A DNA stretch of 64,000 nucleotides from Actibacterium sp. MT2.3-13A (lineage in GTDB: Bacteria; Pseudomonadota; Alphaproteobacteria; Rhodobacterales; Rhodobacteraceae), in the NCBI RefSeq assembly GCF_018139985.1, contig NZ_JAGSOU010000011.1:1-64000 (forward strand). Direction: 5' to 3'. The position numbers and the translations under genes were made by a program. The stretch's first letter is position 1, and each line of letters starts with the position of its first letter. This document shows positions 1 to 8,017 of this stretch, one piece after another. The notes beneath the pieces are model-generated. The model searched no databases. It was not told the origin of the DNA and was given only the letters and a program-made list of their open reading frames with translations.

Positions 1-143
1 CCCGAGCGGAAGCGCAAGGATTGCGGCCGCGTCACGCGGAAGCGGAACAGCCGGTCGGTGTAATGCTGCACCTCCGTCACCGTCTGGGCGTCGGGGAGGA
101 CGGGCCGGGCGGCCGCGGCGATCACGGGGCGGGGGGTGGTCAT
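1..143 (-). CDS. fpr: ferredoxin-NADP+ reductase, N-terminal fragment
   Basis: Only the first 47 codons are in the window; the gene runs off the left edge. Reading the minus strand from the ATG at 143 gives a peptide containing VTEVQHYTDRLFRFRVTRP followed by SLRFRSG, which I recognise as the start of the FAD-binding barrel of bacterial ferredoxin/flavodoxin-NADP+ reductases. AGGAGA lies about 8 nt upstream of the ATG. It is the last visible gene of the sulfur operon, 21 nt after the DUF934 gene, so by inference it may recycle the electron donor for the sulfite reductase. The catalytic C-terminal half cannot be checked here. Confidence 0.85.
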   Translation of the reverse strand, partial: MTTPRPVIAAAARPVLPDAQTVTEVQHYTDRLFRFRVTRPQSLRFRS

Positions 144-164
144 GCTGTCTCTCCTGCTTGTGTC

Positions 165-539
165 TCAGGCCGTGCCGCGCAGGCGCGCCTGGTAGTCATG
201 CGCCCGCCAGTCCGCGCGGGCCTGCCACTGGTCCCAGGGCTGTCGGGCGGCGATCGCGTCGGGGATCTCAACCTCGTCGAAACCCGCGCGCCGGGCCATG
301 GCGTATTGGTCGGCCAGCAGCGGCCCGGCGGCGCGCAGCCGCCCGCCGTAGCCCAGCATCCGCAGGCGCCGCGCCAGCGTAAAGCCGCGCCCGTCGCCGA
401 ACCCCGCGAAATGGATGCGGATCATCGGCGCCTCCGCCGCGGCCTCCAGATCCTGGGGGCCGGCCTCGGCGGAAAGCTCGAACAGCGGGCCGTTCCAGCC
501 GTCGGGGGCGAAGCCCTTGTCGGTCACGATCACGCTCAT
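165..539 (-). CDS. DUF934 family protein (sulfate assimilation operon)
   Basis: 124-residue soluble protein of the DUF934 family, which is habitually found beside cysH and cysI in proteobacteria and has no established biochemical role. The central stretch MIRIHFAGFGDGRGFTLARR and the following GYGGRLRAAGPLLADQ are the family signature as I know it. The start chosen is the ATG at 539, which overlaps the cysH stop by 4 nt (ATGA), the usual sign of translational coupling; an in-frame upstream ATG would lie inside cysH. No signal peptide or membrane segment. Co-location suggests an accessory role in sulfite reduction, which is inference only. Confidence 0.85.
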   Translation of the reverse strand: MSVIVTDKGFAPDGWNGPLFELSAEAGPQDLEAAAEAPMIRIHFAGFGDGRGFTLARRLRMLGYGGRLRAAGPLLADQYAMARRAGFDEVEIPDAIAARQPWDQWQARADWRAHDYQARLRGTA

Positions 540-1291
540 GTCGCGTCTCCCTGTGCAGCCGGGCCGCGCACCACCCGGCCGTTGATGAAATGGATGCCGC
601 ATTCGTCCTTGTTGCGGTCGCGCCAGCGCCCGGCGCGCGGATCCTCGCCCGGCGCGACGCGCGTGGTGCAGGGCGCGCAGCCGATCGAGGGGTAGCCGCG
701 GCTGACCAGCGGATGCCGCGGCAGGCGGTTGTTAACCATGTAATCCTGCACATCGTCAGGCGCCCAATGGGCCAACGGGTTGACCTTGATGCGCCGGTCG
801 CCCTCGGCCTCGAAGAAATCGAGCGCCGCGCGCTGGCCGCCCTGGAACCGCTTGCGCCCGGTGATCCAGGCGTCGAAGCCGGACAGCGCGCGCTCAAGCG
901 GCACGACCTTGCGCAGATCGCAGCAGGCGTCGGTGTCCGACCGGTGCAGCAGACCGTCGGGGTCGTGGGCGGCCACGGCCTCGGGGCGGGCGCGGATCGT
1001 GCGCACGTCGCTCAGGCCCAGCCGCGCCGCGACCTCGGCCTGGTAAGCCAGGGTCTCGGGGAACAGCAGCTGGGTGTCGACGAACAGCACCGGAGTGCTG
1101 CGATCTATGACCGAGACCAGGTGCAGCAGCACCACCGATTCCGCCCCGAAGGACGACACCAGCGCGATGCGCCCGACGGCCGGGTCCCGCAGCGCGCGCT
1201 CCAGCACCGCGCGGGCGGCGTGGTGGCGGTAGCGGGCGTTCAGATGCGCGACCCGCTCGGCCACCGGGGCAAGGGGGGCTTCAAGCGGCAT
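536..1291 (-). CDS. cysH: phosphoadenylyl/adenylyl-sulfate reductase
   Basis: 251-residue reductase that converts APS (or PAPS) to sulfite in assimilatory sulfate reduction. The nucleotide-binding loop is SSFGAESVVLL at about residues 46-56. It carries the cysteine pairs of the [4Fe-4S] type: CC at about 123-124 and CAPC at about 205-208, plus the catalytic ECGIH near residue 230. The cluster cysteines point to APS rather than PAPS as substrate (family knowledge). The start at 1291 has GAGGGA about 10 nt upstream and overlaps the cysI 3' end by 11 nt; another ATG at 1312 is possible. It sits between cysI and the DUF934 gene. Confidence 0.92.
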   Translation of the reverse strand: MPLEAPLAPVAERVAHLNARYRHHAARAVLERALRDPAVGRIALVSSFGAESVVLLHLVSVIDRSTPVLFVDTQLLFPETLAYQAEVAARLGLSDVRTIRARPEAVAAHDPDGLLHRSDTDACCDLRKVVPLERALSGFDAWITGRKRFQGGQRAALDFFEAEGDRRIKVNPLAHWAPDDVQDYMVNNRLPRHPLVSRGYPSIGCAPCTTRVAPGEDPRAGRWRDRNKDECGIHFINGRVVRGPAAQGDAT

Positions 1292-2948
1292 CGCGTTGTC
1301 GTCCCTCGCCATAGAGCGCCTCCTTGAAGGGGGCCATCCCAAGCCGGCGGTAGGCCATGAGGAAACTTTCCTCCGGCCCCTCGCGCGAGGACAGATAGGC
1401 CAGGATCAGCCGCTCGACGGCCGGCACGATCTCGTCGGCCGGGAAGCCGGGGCCGGTGCGGGTGCCGATCTCGGCGGTCTCGGTCGCGTCTCCGCCCAGC
1501 GTGATCTGGTAATTCTCCACCCCGGCCCGGTCGAGCCCGAGGATGCCGATATGGCCGACATGGTGATGGCCGCAGGCATTGATGCAGCCCGAGATCTTCA
1601 GCTTCAGCGGGCCGATCTCGTGCTCCAGCTTCAACTCCTCGAACCGCGTGGCGATCTGCTGCGCGATGGGGATGGAACGCGCCGTGGCCAGCGCGCAGTA
1701 ATCCATCCCCGGGCAGGCGATGATGTCCGAGATCAGCCCGATATTGGCCGTGGCCAGCCCCGCCTCGCGCAGCCGCGCGTGCAGCGCCGGCAGGTGCGAT
1801 TTGTGCACATGGGGCAGCACGATGTTCTGCTCATGGCTGACGCGCAGTTCGTCATGGCCGAACGCCTCGGCCAGATCGGCAAGCACGCGCATCTGCCGTG
1901 CCGTGGCGTCACCCGGCGTCGCCCCGTGCGCCTTGAGCGAGACGGTCGCGATGGCGTAGCCCGGCGCGGCATGCGCCGCGAGGTTGGTGTCGGCCCAGGA
2001 GCGGAAGACCGGGTCGGCCTGATAGGCGGCCTCGAACGCATCGGTCGGGGCGGTGACGAATTCGGGCCGGCGGAAGCGGGCGCGGATCTCGGCCAGCAGG
2101 ACCTGATCGGCGCCGGAGAAGGCCGCGCGGCGGGCCGCGAAGTCCTGCTCCACCAGCGCGCGCACGGTGTCTATCCCGTTCTCCTGCACGGTGATCTTGA
2201 TCCGCGCCTTGTACTTGTTGTCGCGGCGGCCCAGCAGGTTGTAGGTGGCCACGATCGCCTCGAGATAAGGCAGCAGGTCGGCCACCGGCAAGAAGTCGCG
2301 CAGCACCGGCCCGATCAGCGGGGTGCGGCCGAGACCGCCGCCCACGATCACCTCGAACCCGGTCGCGCCATCCTTTCGCACCATCCGCAGCCCGATATCG
2401 TGGGCGCGGGTCACGGCGCGGTCGTTCGGGCTGCCGGTGATGGCGATCTTGAACTTGCGCGGCAGGAACTGGAATTCGGGGTGGTCGGTGGACCATTGCC
2501 GGATCAGTTCGGCGTAGGGGCGCGGGTCCTCGATCTCATCGGCCGCGGCGCCGGCGAAATGGTCGGCGGTCACGTTGCGGATGGTGTTCCCCGAGGTCTG
2601 GATCGCGTGCATGCTGACATCGGCCAGCGCCGCCAGCATGTCGGGCACATCGCGCAGTTCGGGCCAGTTGAACTGAATGTTCTGCCGCGTGGTGAAATGG
2701 CCATAGCCCTTGTCCCAGCGCTCGGCGATATCGGCGAGCTGGCGCATCTTGGCGCCGTCGAGAGAACCATAGGGGATCGCCACCCGCAGCATGTAGGCAT
2801 GCAGCTGCAGGTAAAGTCCGTTCATCAGGCGCAGCGGGCGGAATTCCTCTTCGGTCAGCGCGCCGCTGATGCGGCGCTCCACCTGGGCGCGGAACTGCGC
2901 CACGCGGGCGCGCAGAAAGGCATCGTCGAAATCCGTGTAGTCATACAT
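1281..2948 (-). CDS. cysI: nitrite/sulfite reductase hemoprotein
   Basis: 555-residue siroheme-[4Fe-4S] reductase, here assigned to the six-electron reduction of sulfite to sulfide because it lies between cysH and cobA. Both ferredoxin-like repeats are visible. The cluster/siroheme cysteines occur in the C-terminal third as CPGMDYC and CINACGHHHVGH. There is no CysJ flavoprotein gene in the operon, but a ferredoxin-NADP reductase gene ends it, which would fit a ferredoxin-dependent enzyme (inference). Its start overlaps the DUF2849 gene by 8 nt. The siroheme cofactor would be supplied through the cobA product of the same operon. Confidence 0.93.
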   Translation of the reverse strand: MYDYTDFDDAFLRARVAQFRAQVERRISGALTEEEFRPLRLMNGLYLQLHAYMLRVAIPYGSLDGAKMRQLADIAERWDKGYGHFTTRQNIQFNWPELRDVPDMLAALADVSMHAIQTSGNTIRNVTADHFAGAAADEIEDPRPYAELIRQWSTDHPEFQFLPRKFKIAITGSPNDRAVTRAHDIGLRMVRKDGATGFEVIVGGGLGRTPLIGPVLRDFLPVADLLPYLEAIVATYNLLGRRDNKYKARIKITVQENGIDTVRALVEQDFAARRAAFSGADQVLLAEIRARFRRPEFVTAPTDAFEAAYQADPVFRSWADTNLAAHAAPGYAIATVSLKAHGATPGDATARQMRVLADLAEAFGHDELRVSHEQNIVLPHVHKSHLPALHARLREAGLATANIGLISDIIACPGMDYCALATARSIPIAQQIATRFEELKLEHEIGPLKLKISGCINACGHHHVGHIGILGLDRAGVENYQITLGGDATETAEIGTRTGPGFPADEIVPAVERLILAYLSSREGPEESFLMAYRRLGMAPFKEALYGEGRQRDAA

Positions 2949-3249
2949 GATCGCTCTCCGCCTGTTTGCCGTGGAAGTAGTTGGAGGGGCCGCGGCTGCG
3001 GAACGCCTCGCGGAAATGCACCGGTTCCGGGCCGCGCGCGCCGGCGCGGGCCTCGGCCAGATAGGCGCCGACCACCCGGTCGTTCTGGGCCTCGGCCTCG
3101 ATCAGGCGGATCTGGGCGTGGGCCTCGTCCTCGATCAGCTCGGCGCGGGCCATGTCGCGGGTCCAGTCGCCGGCCTCGGTCAGCCAGACCACGTCGCCGC
3201 GCAGCAGGTCGTTGGCGGTCAGAACCTTGGGGGTGAAGGGACGGCTCAT
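2941..3249 (-). CDS. DUF2849 family protein
   Basis: 102-residue small soluble protein beginning MSRPFTPKVLTANDLLRGDV, matching the DUF2849 family found almost only upstream of sulfite reductase in alphaproteobacteria. The LLRGDVVWL segment and the acidic helix after it are the recognisable parts; no cysteine, membrane span or signal peptide is present. It overlaps cobA by 4 nt (ATGA) and cysI by 8 nt, so it is translated in the same coupled unit. Function unknown; the strict neighbourhood suggests help with CysI activity or assembly, which is inference. Confidence 0.85.
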   Translation of the reverse strand: MSRPFTPKVLTANDLLRGDVVWLTEAGDWTRDMARAELIEDEAHAQIRLIEAEAQNDRVVGAYLAEARAGARGPEPVHFREAFRSRGPSNYFHGKQAESDHV

Positions 3250-4034
3250 TGGACGGCCTCCTTGATGACAGGCAGGGCGGCGGCCGCGCGCGGTGCGAGG
3301 CCGAAGAGGATCACCGCGGGACCCGTGGCATCCGCCACCGCCTGCGGCAGCAGCGAAAGGGTCGTGGCGCGGGTCACGCTTTCGGGGCGCGAGGCGTTCT
3401 CGACGATGGTCACGGGTGTCGCGGGGTCGGCGCCGTGCATCAGCAGGCGGCCCTGCGTGAAGCGCGCGCTGCGCTTGCCCATGTAGATGGCGGCCACCGC
3501 GCCGGGGCGGGCCAGCGCGCGCCAGTCCTGCTCGGCGAATCCCTGCACGTCATGGCCGGTCAGCAGCCGCAGGTCCGAATTGCGCCCGCGCCGGGTCAGC
3601 GGCTGGCCGATCTGGGCGGCGGCGGCCGAGGCCGCGGTGATGCCGGGGATCACCCGCCAGGGGATGCCCGCCGCCTCCAGCGCCTCCAACTCCTCGTCCA
3701 GCCGGCCGAACACGCCCGGATCGCCCGATTTCAGGCGCAGCACATAGGCGCCCGCCCGGGCATGGGCGACCATCAGCGCGTTGATCTCCTCCTGCGGCAT
3801 GGCGGGGCCGAAGCCGGTCTTGCCCGCCTCGATGACCTGCGCGCCGGGGCGCGCCAGCGCCAGGATCTCGGCGCTGATCAGCCGGTCGTGGATCACCACG
3901 TCGGCGCGGCCCAGCGCGCGGTGCGCCTTCAACGTCAGCAGGTCGGGATCGCCCGGGCCGGCGCCGGCCAGATCGACCCGGCCACGATCGGCGTCGCCGC
4001 CGTTCAAACGGCTGTCAGAGGGGATGAAGGTCAT
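3246..4034 (-). CDS. cobA: uroporphyrinogen-III C-methyltransferase (SUMT)
   Basis: 262-residue SAM-dependent methylase making precorrin-2, the branch point to siroheme and cobalamin. The glycine-rich GAGPGDPDLLTL near residue 24 and RLKSGDPGVFGR near residue 100 are the family motifs. The protein has only the methylase domain, not the CysG dehydrogenase/ferrochelatase half, so that step must be encoded elsewhere. First gene of the sulfur operon. The start at 4034 is preceded by GGAG; both lie inside a perfect 12-bp inverted repeat (4030-4063), so translation of the operon may be controlled here. An upstream in-frame ATG at 4103 has no ribosome binding site and is not favoured. Confidence 0.92.
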   Translation of the reverse strand: MTFIPSDSRLNGGDADRGRVDLAGAGPGDPDLLTLKAHRALGRADVVIHDRLISAEILALARPGAQVIEAGKTGFGPAMPQEEINALMVAHARAGAYVLRLKSGDPGVFGRLDEELEALEAAGIPWRVIPGITAASAAAAQIGQPLTRRGRNSDLRLLTGHDVQGFAEQDWRALARPGAVAAIYMGKRSARFTQGRLLMHGADPATPVTIVENASRPESVTRATTLSLLPQAVADATGPAVILFGLAPRAAAALPVIKEAVQ

Positions 4035-4063
4035 GATGCAGGCTCCGTTTACTGCATCATGAC
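4030..4063 (-). repeat. 12-bp perfect inverted repeat over the cobA start codon
   Basis: Arms GTCATGATGCAG (4030-4041) and CTGCATCATGAC (4052-4063) are exact reverse complements around a 10-nt loop. Read as the minus-strand mRNA, the loop contains the GGAG ribosome binding site and the 3' arm contains the cobA ATG. It can be a translational hairpin or the operator of a dimeric repressor. Seen directly; its function is inferred. Confidence 0.75.
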
Positions 4064-4066
4064 ATA

Positions 4067-4150
4067 GGAAATTTTCCCCCGTTTTGACCATATGCCGAAA
4101 CAAACAAGGACATTTTCAGGCGTTCTGCCAGTCTGATCGGAAAATGTTCC
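4067..4150. promoter_or_regulatory. candidate operator region upstream of the cys operon
   Basis: Two similar short palindromes lie upstream of cobA: GGAAATTTTCC (4067-4077) and GGAAAATGTTCC (4139-4150). Between them the minus strand has weak promoter-like hexamers (TGGTCA, 18 nt, TATGTC). No regulator is encoded next to it, so assignment to a particular factor is not possible from the sequence. Confidence 0.3.
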
Positions 4151-4206
4151 CACCAAACCGCCCCTGGACCGATCCTCTTTCGCCGCCGCCGCCGCGCGGG
4201 CGAAAC

Positions 4207-4237
4207 AGCTTTCGCCGCGCCCTGAGCGGGGAAAGCT
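4207..4237 (-). terminator. possible terminator after ackA
   Basis: On the minus strand AGCTTTC-C-CCGC pairs with GCGG-C-GAAAGCT, one internal mismatch, directly at the ackA stop codon, followed by GTTTCG. The U-tract is short, so termination is plausible but weak. Confidence 0.4.
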
Positions 4238-5403
4238 CAGCCACCGGGCAGGAACCGGGCCACCGCGCGGGCGATCACCCGCTCCTCGTCGGTGGGAATC
4301 ACCAGAACCCGCATGCGGCCGGTGCCGATCTCGGGGGCGTTTTCCGCATTGGCCCCTGCATCGACCGACAGGCCGAGCCAACCCATGCCGCCGCAGACGC
4401 GTTCGCGCACCAGCGCCGAATGCTCACCAATGCCGCCGGTGAAGACCAGCGCGTCCAGCCCACCCAGATCGGCGGTCAGCGCGCCGATCTCGTGCCGGAT
4501 GCGGGCGGTGAAATAGTCGATCGCCTGCGCCGCCTCGGGCGCATCCGAGGCCTCCAGCGTCCGCATGTCGTTGCTGATCCCCGACAGCCCCTTCAGCCCG
4601 CTTTCCTTGTAGAGAAGCCGGGTCAGCGCCGCCGCGTCCATCTTTTCGAATTCCATCAGGTAGAGCAGCACCCCGGGGTCGATCTGCCCGGTGCGCGTGC
4701 CCATCGGCAGCCCGTCGAGCGCCGAGAACCCCATCGTCGTGTTCACGCTGCGCCCCGCATGCATCGCGCACATCGACGCGCCGTTTCCCAGATGCGCCAC
4801 GATCACGCGGGCCCCGGCCAGTTCGGGGTGGCGTCGCACGATCTCGCCCGCGATGAACTCGTAGGACAGGCCATGAAACCCGTAGCGGCGCACGCCCCGG
4901 TCGTAATAGGCGCGCGGCAGGCCGAAGGTCTCGTTCACCCAGGCGTGGCCGCGGTGAAAGCCGGTGTCGAAACAGCCCACCTGCAACGCATCGGGAAAGG
5001 CTGCGCGGGCGGCGTTCACGGCGGCCAGGTTGTAGGGCTGATGCAGCGGCGCCAGCGGCTCCAGCGCATGCAGTTCCCCGATCGAGGTGTCGTCCAGCAG
5101 CTGCGGCGCGGCGTGATGCGCGCCGCCATGCACGATGCGGTGGCCGACGCCCGCCACACGCCGCCCGTCCAGCATCGGGGCCAGATGGTCGAGGATCGCG
5201 CGCAGCGCCCCGGCATGGTCGGCCCTGCCGATCGGTTCGTCGCCGGGCACGCCGCCGGCCGGCGCCACTCGCAGATGCGCCTCGGCGTTCAGGTTCTCGA
5301 CCTCGCCGCGGCCCAACTCAACCGGCTCCTCGCCCGCCTCGTAGACCGAGAACTTGACCGATGAGGATCCGGCGTTGATCGTCAGGATCGCCGCGCCGCT
5401 CAT
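4237..5403 (-). CDS. ackA: acetate/propionate kinase
   Basis: 388-residue ASKHA-fold kinase interconverting acetyl phosphate and ADP with acetate and ATP. The N-terminal ILTINAGSSSVKFSVYE is the acetate kinase signature 1, and VGHRIVHGG and FTGGIGEHSALVRE further on are the other conserved blocks. The start at 5403 overlaps the upstream phosphate acyltransferase by 4 nt, so the two are coupled and likely work as one Pta-AckA pathway. Longer in-frame starts would reach into the neighbour. Substrate could be acetate or propionate/butyrate, since the partner is a fused acyltransferase rather than classical Pta. Confidence 0.92.
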   Translation of the reverse strand: MSGAAILTINAGSSSVKFSVYEAGEEPVELGRGEVENLNAEAHLRVAPAGGVPGDEPIGRADHAGALRAILDHLAPMLDGRRVAGVGHRIVHGGAHHAAPQLLDDTSIGELHALEPLAPLHQPYNLAAVNAARAAFPDALQVGCFDTGFHRGHAWVNETFGLPRAYYDRGVRRYGFHGLSYEFIAGEIVRRHPELAGARVIVAHLGNGASMCAMHAGRSVNTTMGFSALDGLPMGTRTGQIDPGVLLYLMEFEKMDAAALTRLLYKESGLKGLSGISNDMRTLEASDAPEAAQAIDYFTARIRHEIGALTADLGGLDALVFTGGIGEHSALVRERVCGGMGWLGLSVDAGANAENAPEIGTGRMRVLVIPTDEERVIARAVARFLPGG

Positions 5404-6782
5404 CTGCCGCGCGCCCATTCTGCCGCCATCACCGCCACCGCGCAGGAGGCCAGGCGCGAGCGCTCGTCGTCGGCCCGGCTGGTCAGGATGATCGGGCATT
5501 GCGCGCCCACCACAATGCCCGCGGCCTGGGCATGGGCGAGGAAGGTCAGCTCCTTGGCCAGCATGTTGCCGGATTCGAGGTTCGGCACCACCAGGATTTG
5601 CGCCTGCCCCGCCACCGCCGAGGAGATGCCCTTTGTCTTGGCCGCCTTCAGATCGATGGCGTTGTCCATGGCCAGCGGGCCATCGACAAGCCCACCTTGG
5701 ATCTGCCCGCGCTCGGCCATCTTGGACAGCACCGCTGCGTCGATGGTCGAGGGGATCTTGGGGTTCACCGTCTCCACCGCCGAGAGGATCCCGACCTTGG
5801 GCTCAGGGATGTCCAGCGCGTGGGCCAGGTTGATGGCGTTCTGCACGATATCGACCTTCTGCTCCAGCGTCGGCGCGATGTTGATCGCAGCGTCGGTCAC
5901 CATCAGGAGGTGGTCGAGCCCGGGCACGTCCATCACGAAGACGTGGCTGAGCCGCCGGTGCGTGCGCAGCCCGCCGTCACGCTTGACGACGTGGTGCAGC
6001 AGGTCGTCGGTGTGCAGGCTACCCTTCATCAGCGCCTTGGCGCGCCCCTCGTGGACCAGCTGCACCGCGCGCGCGGCGGCCTGGGAATGGTTGGGGATGT
6101 CGATGACCTCGATCCCCGTCAGGTCGGCGTCGATCTCCTGCGCAGCCGCCGCGATCCGGCCCCTGTCCCCGATCAGGATCGGGGCCAGCAGCCGCTGCCG
6201 ATAGGCCAGCATCGCCCCCCCGAGCGAGGCCGCATCCTCGGGCGCGATCACCGCCGTGGGCATCGGCTCCAGCGGCGCGGCGCGCAGCAACAGCGCGTCG
6301 AAATGCTGATGCGTGTTCACGGTCAGCCCCGGCACGTCGCGCAGGTCGATCCTGACCCGCCGCTCGGGCGCGATCACCACCGCCTCGCCCACCGCCACGC
6401 GTTTGCCCGCCGCGTCCTCGACCCAGGTATCGAAGGTCGCCGTGTTGCCCTCGCCCTTGTCGGTCAGGCGAACGCGCGCCACGATCTCGTCGCCGGCATG
6501 CACACGCTCCAGAAAGGCCAGCGCCTGGCTTTTGTAGAGCGTCCCCGGCCCGGGCAGGAAATTGCCCAGCACGGCCGAGATCAGCGCCCCCAGCCACATC
6601 GCGGGTGCCACCGCCTCAGGCGTGCCGTTGGCGTCACCATCCTCGCGCGGCAAGTGCAGCGGGTTCATGTTGCCCGAGGCATTGGCGAAGACGTAGAAAT
6701 CGTCGCCGCTGCAGACATGCCGGATCTCCGCCTCCATGCCGATCTCCAGTTCGGACCAGAGCGTGTTGGTGTGAAACGGCAT
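5400..6782 (-). CDS. bifunctional MaoC-type enoyl-CoA hydratase/phosphate acetyl(butyryl)transferase
   Basis: 460 residues. Residues 1 to about 150 form a MaoC/hot-dog hydratase-like domain (SGDDFYVFANASGNMNPLHL resembles the R-hydratase motif). Residues from about 160 on are a PTA_PTB domain (KALMKGSLHTDDLL, VTDAAINIAPTLEQK, VPNLESGNMLAKEL). It would transfer an acyl group between CoA and phosphate, feeding the adjacent AckA. The start at 6782 is set by GGGAGG about 8 nt upstream. Such fusions are common in Rhodobacterales; whether the hydratase half is active is not known to me. Divergent from mnmH across a 173-bp gap. Confidence 0.88.
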   Translation of the reverse strand: MPFHTNTLWSELEIGMEAEIRHVCSGDDFYVFANASGNMNPLHLPREDGDANGTPEAVAPAMWLGALISAVLGNFLPGPGTLYKSQALAFLERVHAGDEIVARVRLTDKGEGNTATFDTWVEDAAGKRVAVGEAVVIAPERRVRIDLRDVPGLTVNTHQHFDALLLRAAPLEPMPTAVIAPEDAASLGGAMLAYRQRLLAPILIGDRGRIAAAAQEIDADLTGIEVIDIPNHSQAAARAVQLVHEGRAKALMKGSLHTDDLLHHVVKRDGGLRTHRRLSHVFVMDVPGLDHLLMVTDAAINIAPTLEQKVDIVQNAINLAHALDIPEPKVGILSAVETVNPKIPSTIDAAVLSKMAERGQIQGGLVDGPLAMDNAIDLKAAKTKGISSAVAGQAQILVVPNLESGNMLAKELTFLAHAQAAGIVVGAQCPIILTSRADDERSRLASCAVAVMAAEWARGR

Positions 6783-6955
6783 GGCGGGCCTCCCTGGCGG
6801 TCTGGGCGGCGCGGGCCGGGTCATGCGCGCCCTGCCCGGCACCGGCGCAAAGATCGGGCCCGAGCGTAACCCTTTCGCGACGAATGGAAAGGGGAAAGCG
6901 CGCCTCCCCGACACACCCCCTTTGCCTTTGCCCGCCGAGGGCCTAATAACACCCC

Positions 6956-8017
6956 ATGCCCGTGACCCTGACCTCCCTCTCCGCGCTCAGCGATCTGCCC
7001 TTCGACGAGGTGATCGACGTCCGCTCGCCCGCCGAATACGCCGAGGATCACATCCCCGGTGCGATCAACCTGCCCGTCCTCGACGACGATGAGCGCGCCC
7101 GCGTGGGCACGATGTACACCCAGGTCAGCCCCTTCGAGGCGCGCAAGATCGGCGCCGCGCTGGTGGCGCGCAACGCCGCGCGTCATATCGAAGAGGACCT
7201 GATGGACCGGCCCCGCGGCTACCGCCCGCTGGTCTACTGCTGGCGCGGCGGACAGCGCTCGGGCTCCTTCGCCACGATCCTGCGCCAGATCGGCTGGCAG
7301 GCCGAAACCATCGAGGGCGGCTACCGCAGCTTCCGCCGGCTGGTGCAGGCCGCGCTTTACGAGGCGCCCTGGCCCTGCCCCGTGGTGGTGCTGGAGGGCA
7401 ATACCGGCACCGCCAAGACCGACCTCCTGCCGCTGCTGGCCGAACAGGGGCTGCAGGTGATGGATCTGGAGGGGCTGGCGAACCACCGCGGCTCGCTGTT
7501 CGGGGCGATGGCGGGCGGGCAGCCGGCGCAGAAGATGTTCGAGACGCGGCTGGCCATGGCGCGCGAGGCGCTCAGACCCGGCGAGGTCATGGTGGTCGAG
7601 GGCGAATCCAGCAAGATCGGCGAGGTCAACCTGCCGCCCAAGTTGTGGCAGGCGATGAAGGACGCCCCGCGCGTGGTGGTCGAGGCGCCGCTGGGCGCGC
7701 GCGCCGACTACCTCGCGCGGCGCTACGCCGATGTGACCGCCGACGCCGCGCGGCTGGAGGCGACGCTGCGGGCGCTGTCGCGGCTGCACCCGGCGGACCG
7801 GATCGAGCATTGGCTGGACCTGGCCGCCGCAGGCGCATTCGCCGAACTGGCCGCCGGGCTGATGGAGCATCACTACGACCCGCGCTATGGCAAGCAGCAC
7901 GCCCGCTTCGCCGACTGCCCCAGCCGGACGGTGGCGCTGGACAGCCTGTCGCCCGAGGCATTGGCCGAGGCCGCGCCGCGGCTGGCCGAGGCCGTGCGCG
8001 CGCTCAGCGCAGGGTGA
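6956..8017 (+). CDS. mnmH: tRNA 2-selenouridine synthase
   Basis: 353 residues. Converts 2-thiouridine at the tRNA wobble position to 2-selenouridine through a geranylated intermediate, using selenophosphate. An N-terminal rhodanese domain carries the catalytic cysteine in LVYCWRGGQRSGS at about residues 92-104. A P-loop NTPase-like domain follows with GNTGTAKTDLL near residue 145. Slightly shorter than the E. coli enzyme but complete. It faces selD, and the two 3' ends overlap by 14 bp. The ribosome binding site is weak. Together with SelD it makes a minimal selenium-use module; no selA or selB is in the window. Confidence 0.93.
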   Translation: MPVTLTSLSALSDLPFDEVIDVRSPAEYAEDHIPGAINLPVLDDDERARVGTMYTQVSPFEARKIGAALVARNAARHIEEDLMDRPRGYRPLVYCWRGGQRSGSFATILRQIGWQAETIEGGYRSFRRLVQAALYEAPWPCPVVVLEGNTGTAKTDLLPLLAEQGLQVMDLEGLANHRGSLFGAMAGGQPAQKMFETRLAMAREALRPGEVMVVEGESSKIGEVNLPPKLWQAMKDAPRVVVEAPLGARADYLARRYADVTADAARLEATLRALSRLHPADRIEHWLDLAAAGAFAELAAGLMEHHYDPRYGKQHARFADCPSRTVALDSLSPEALAEAAPRLAEAVRALSAG

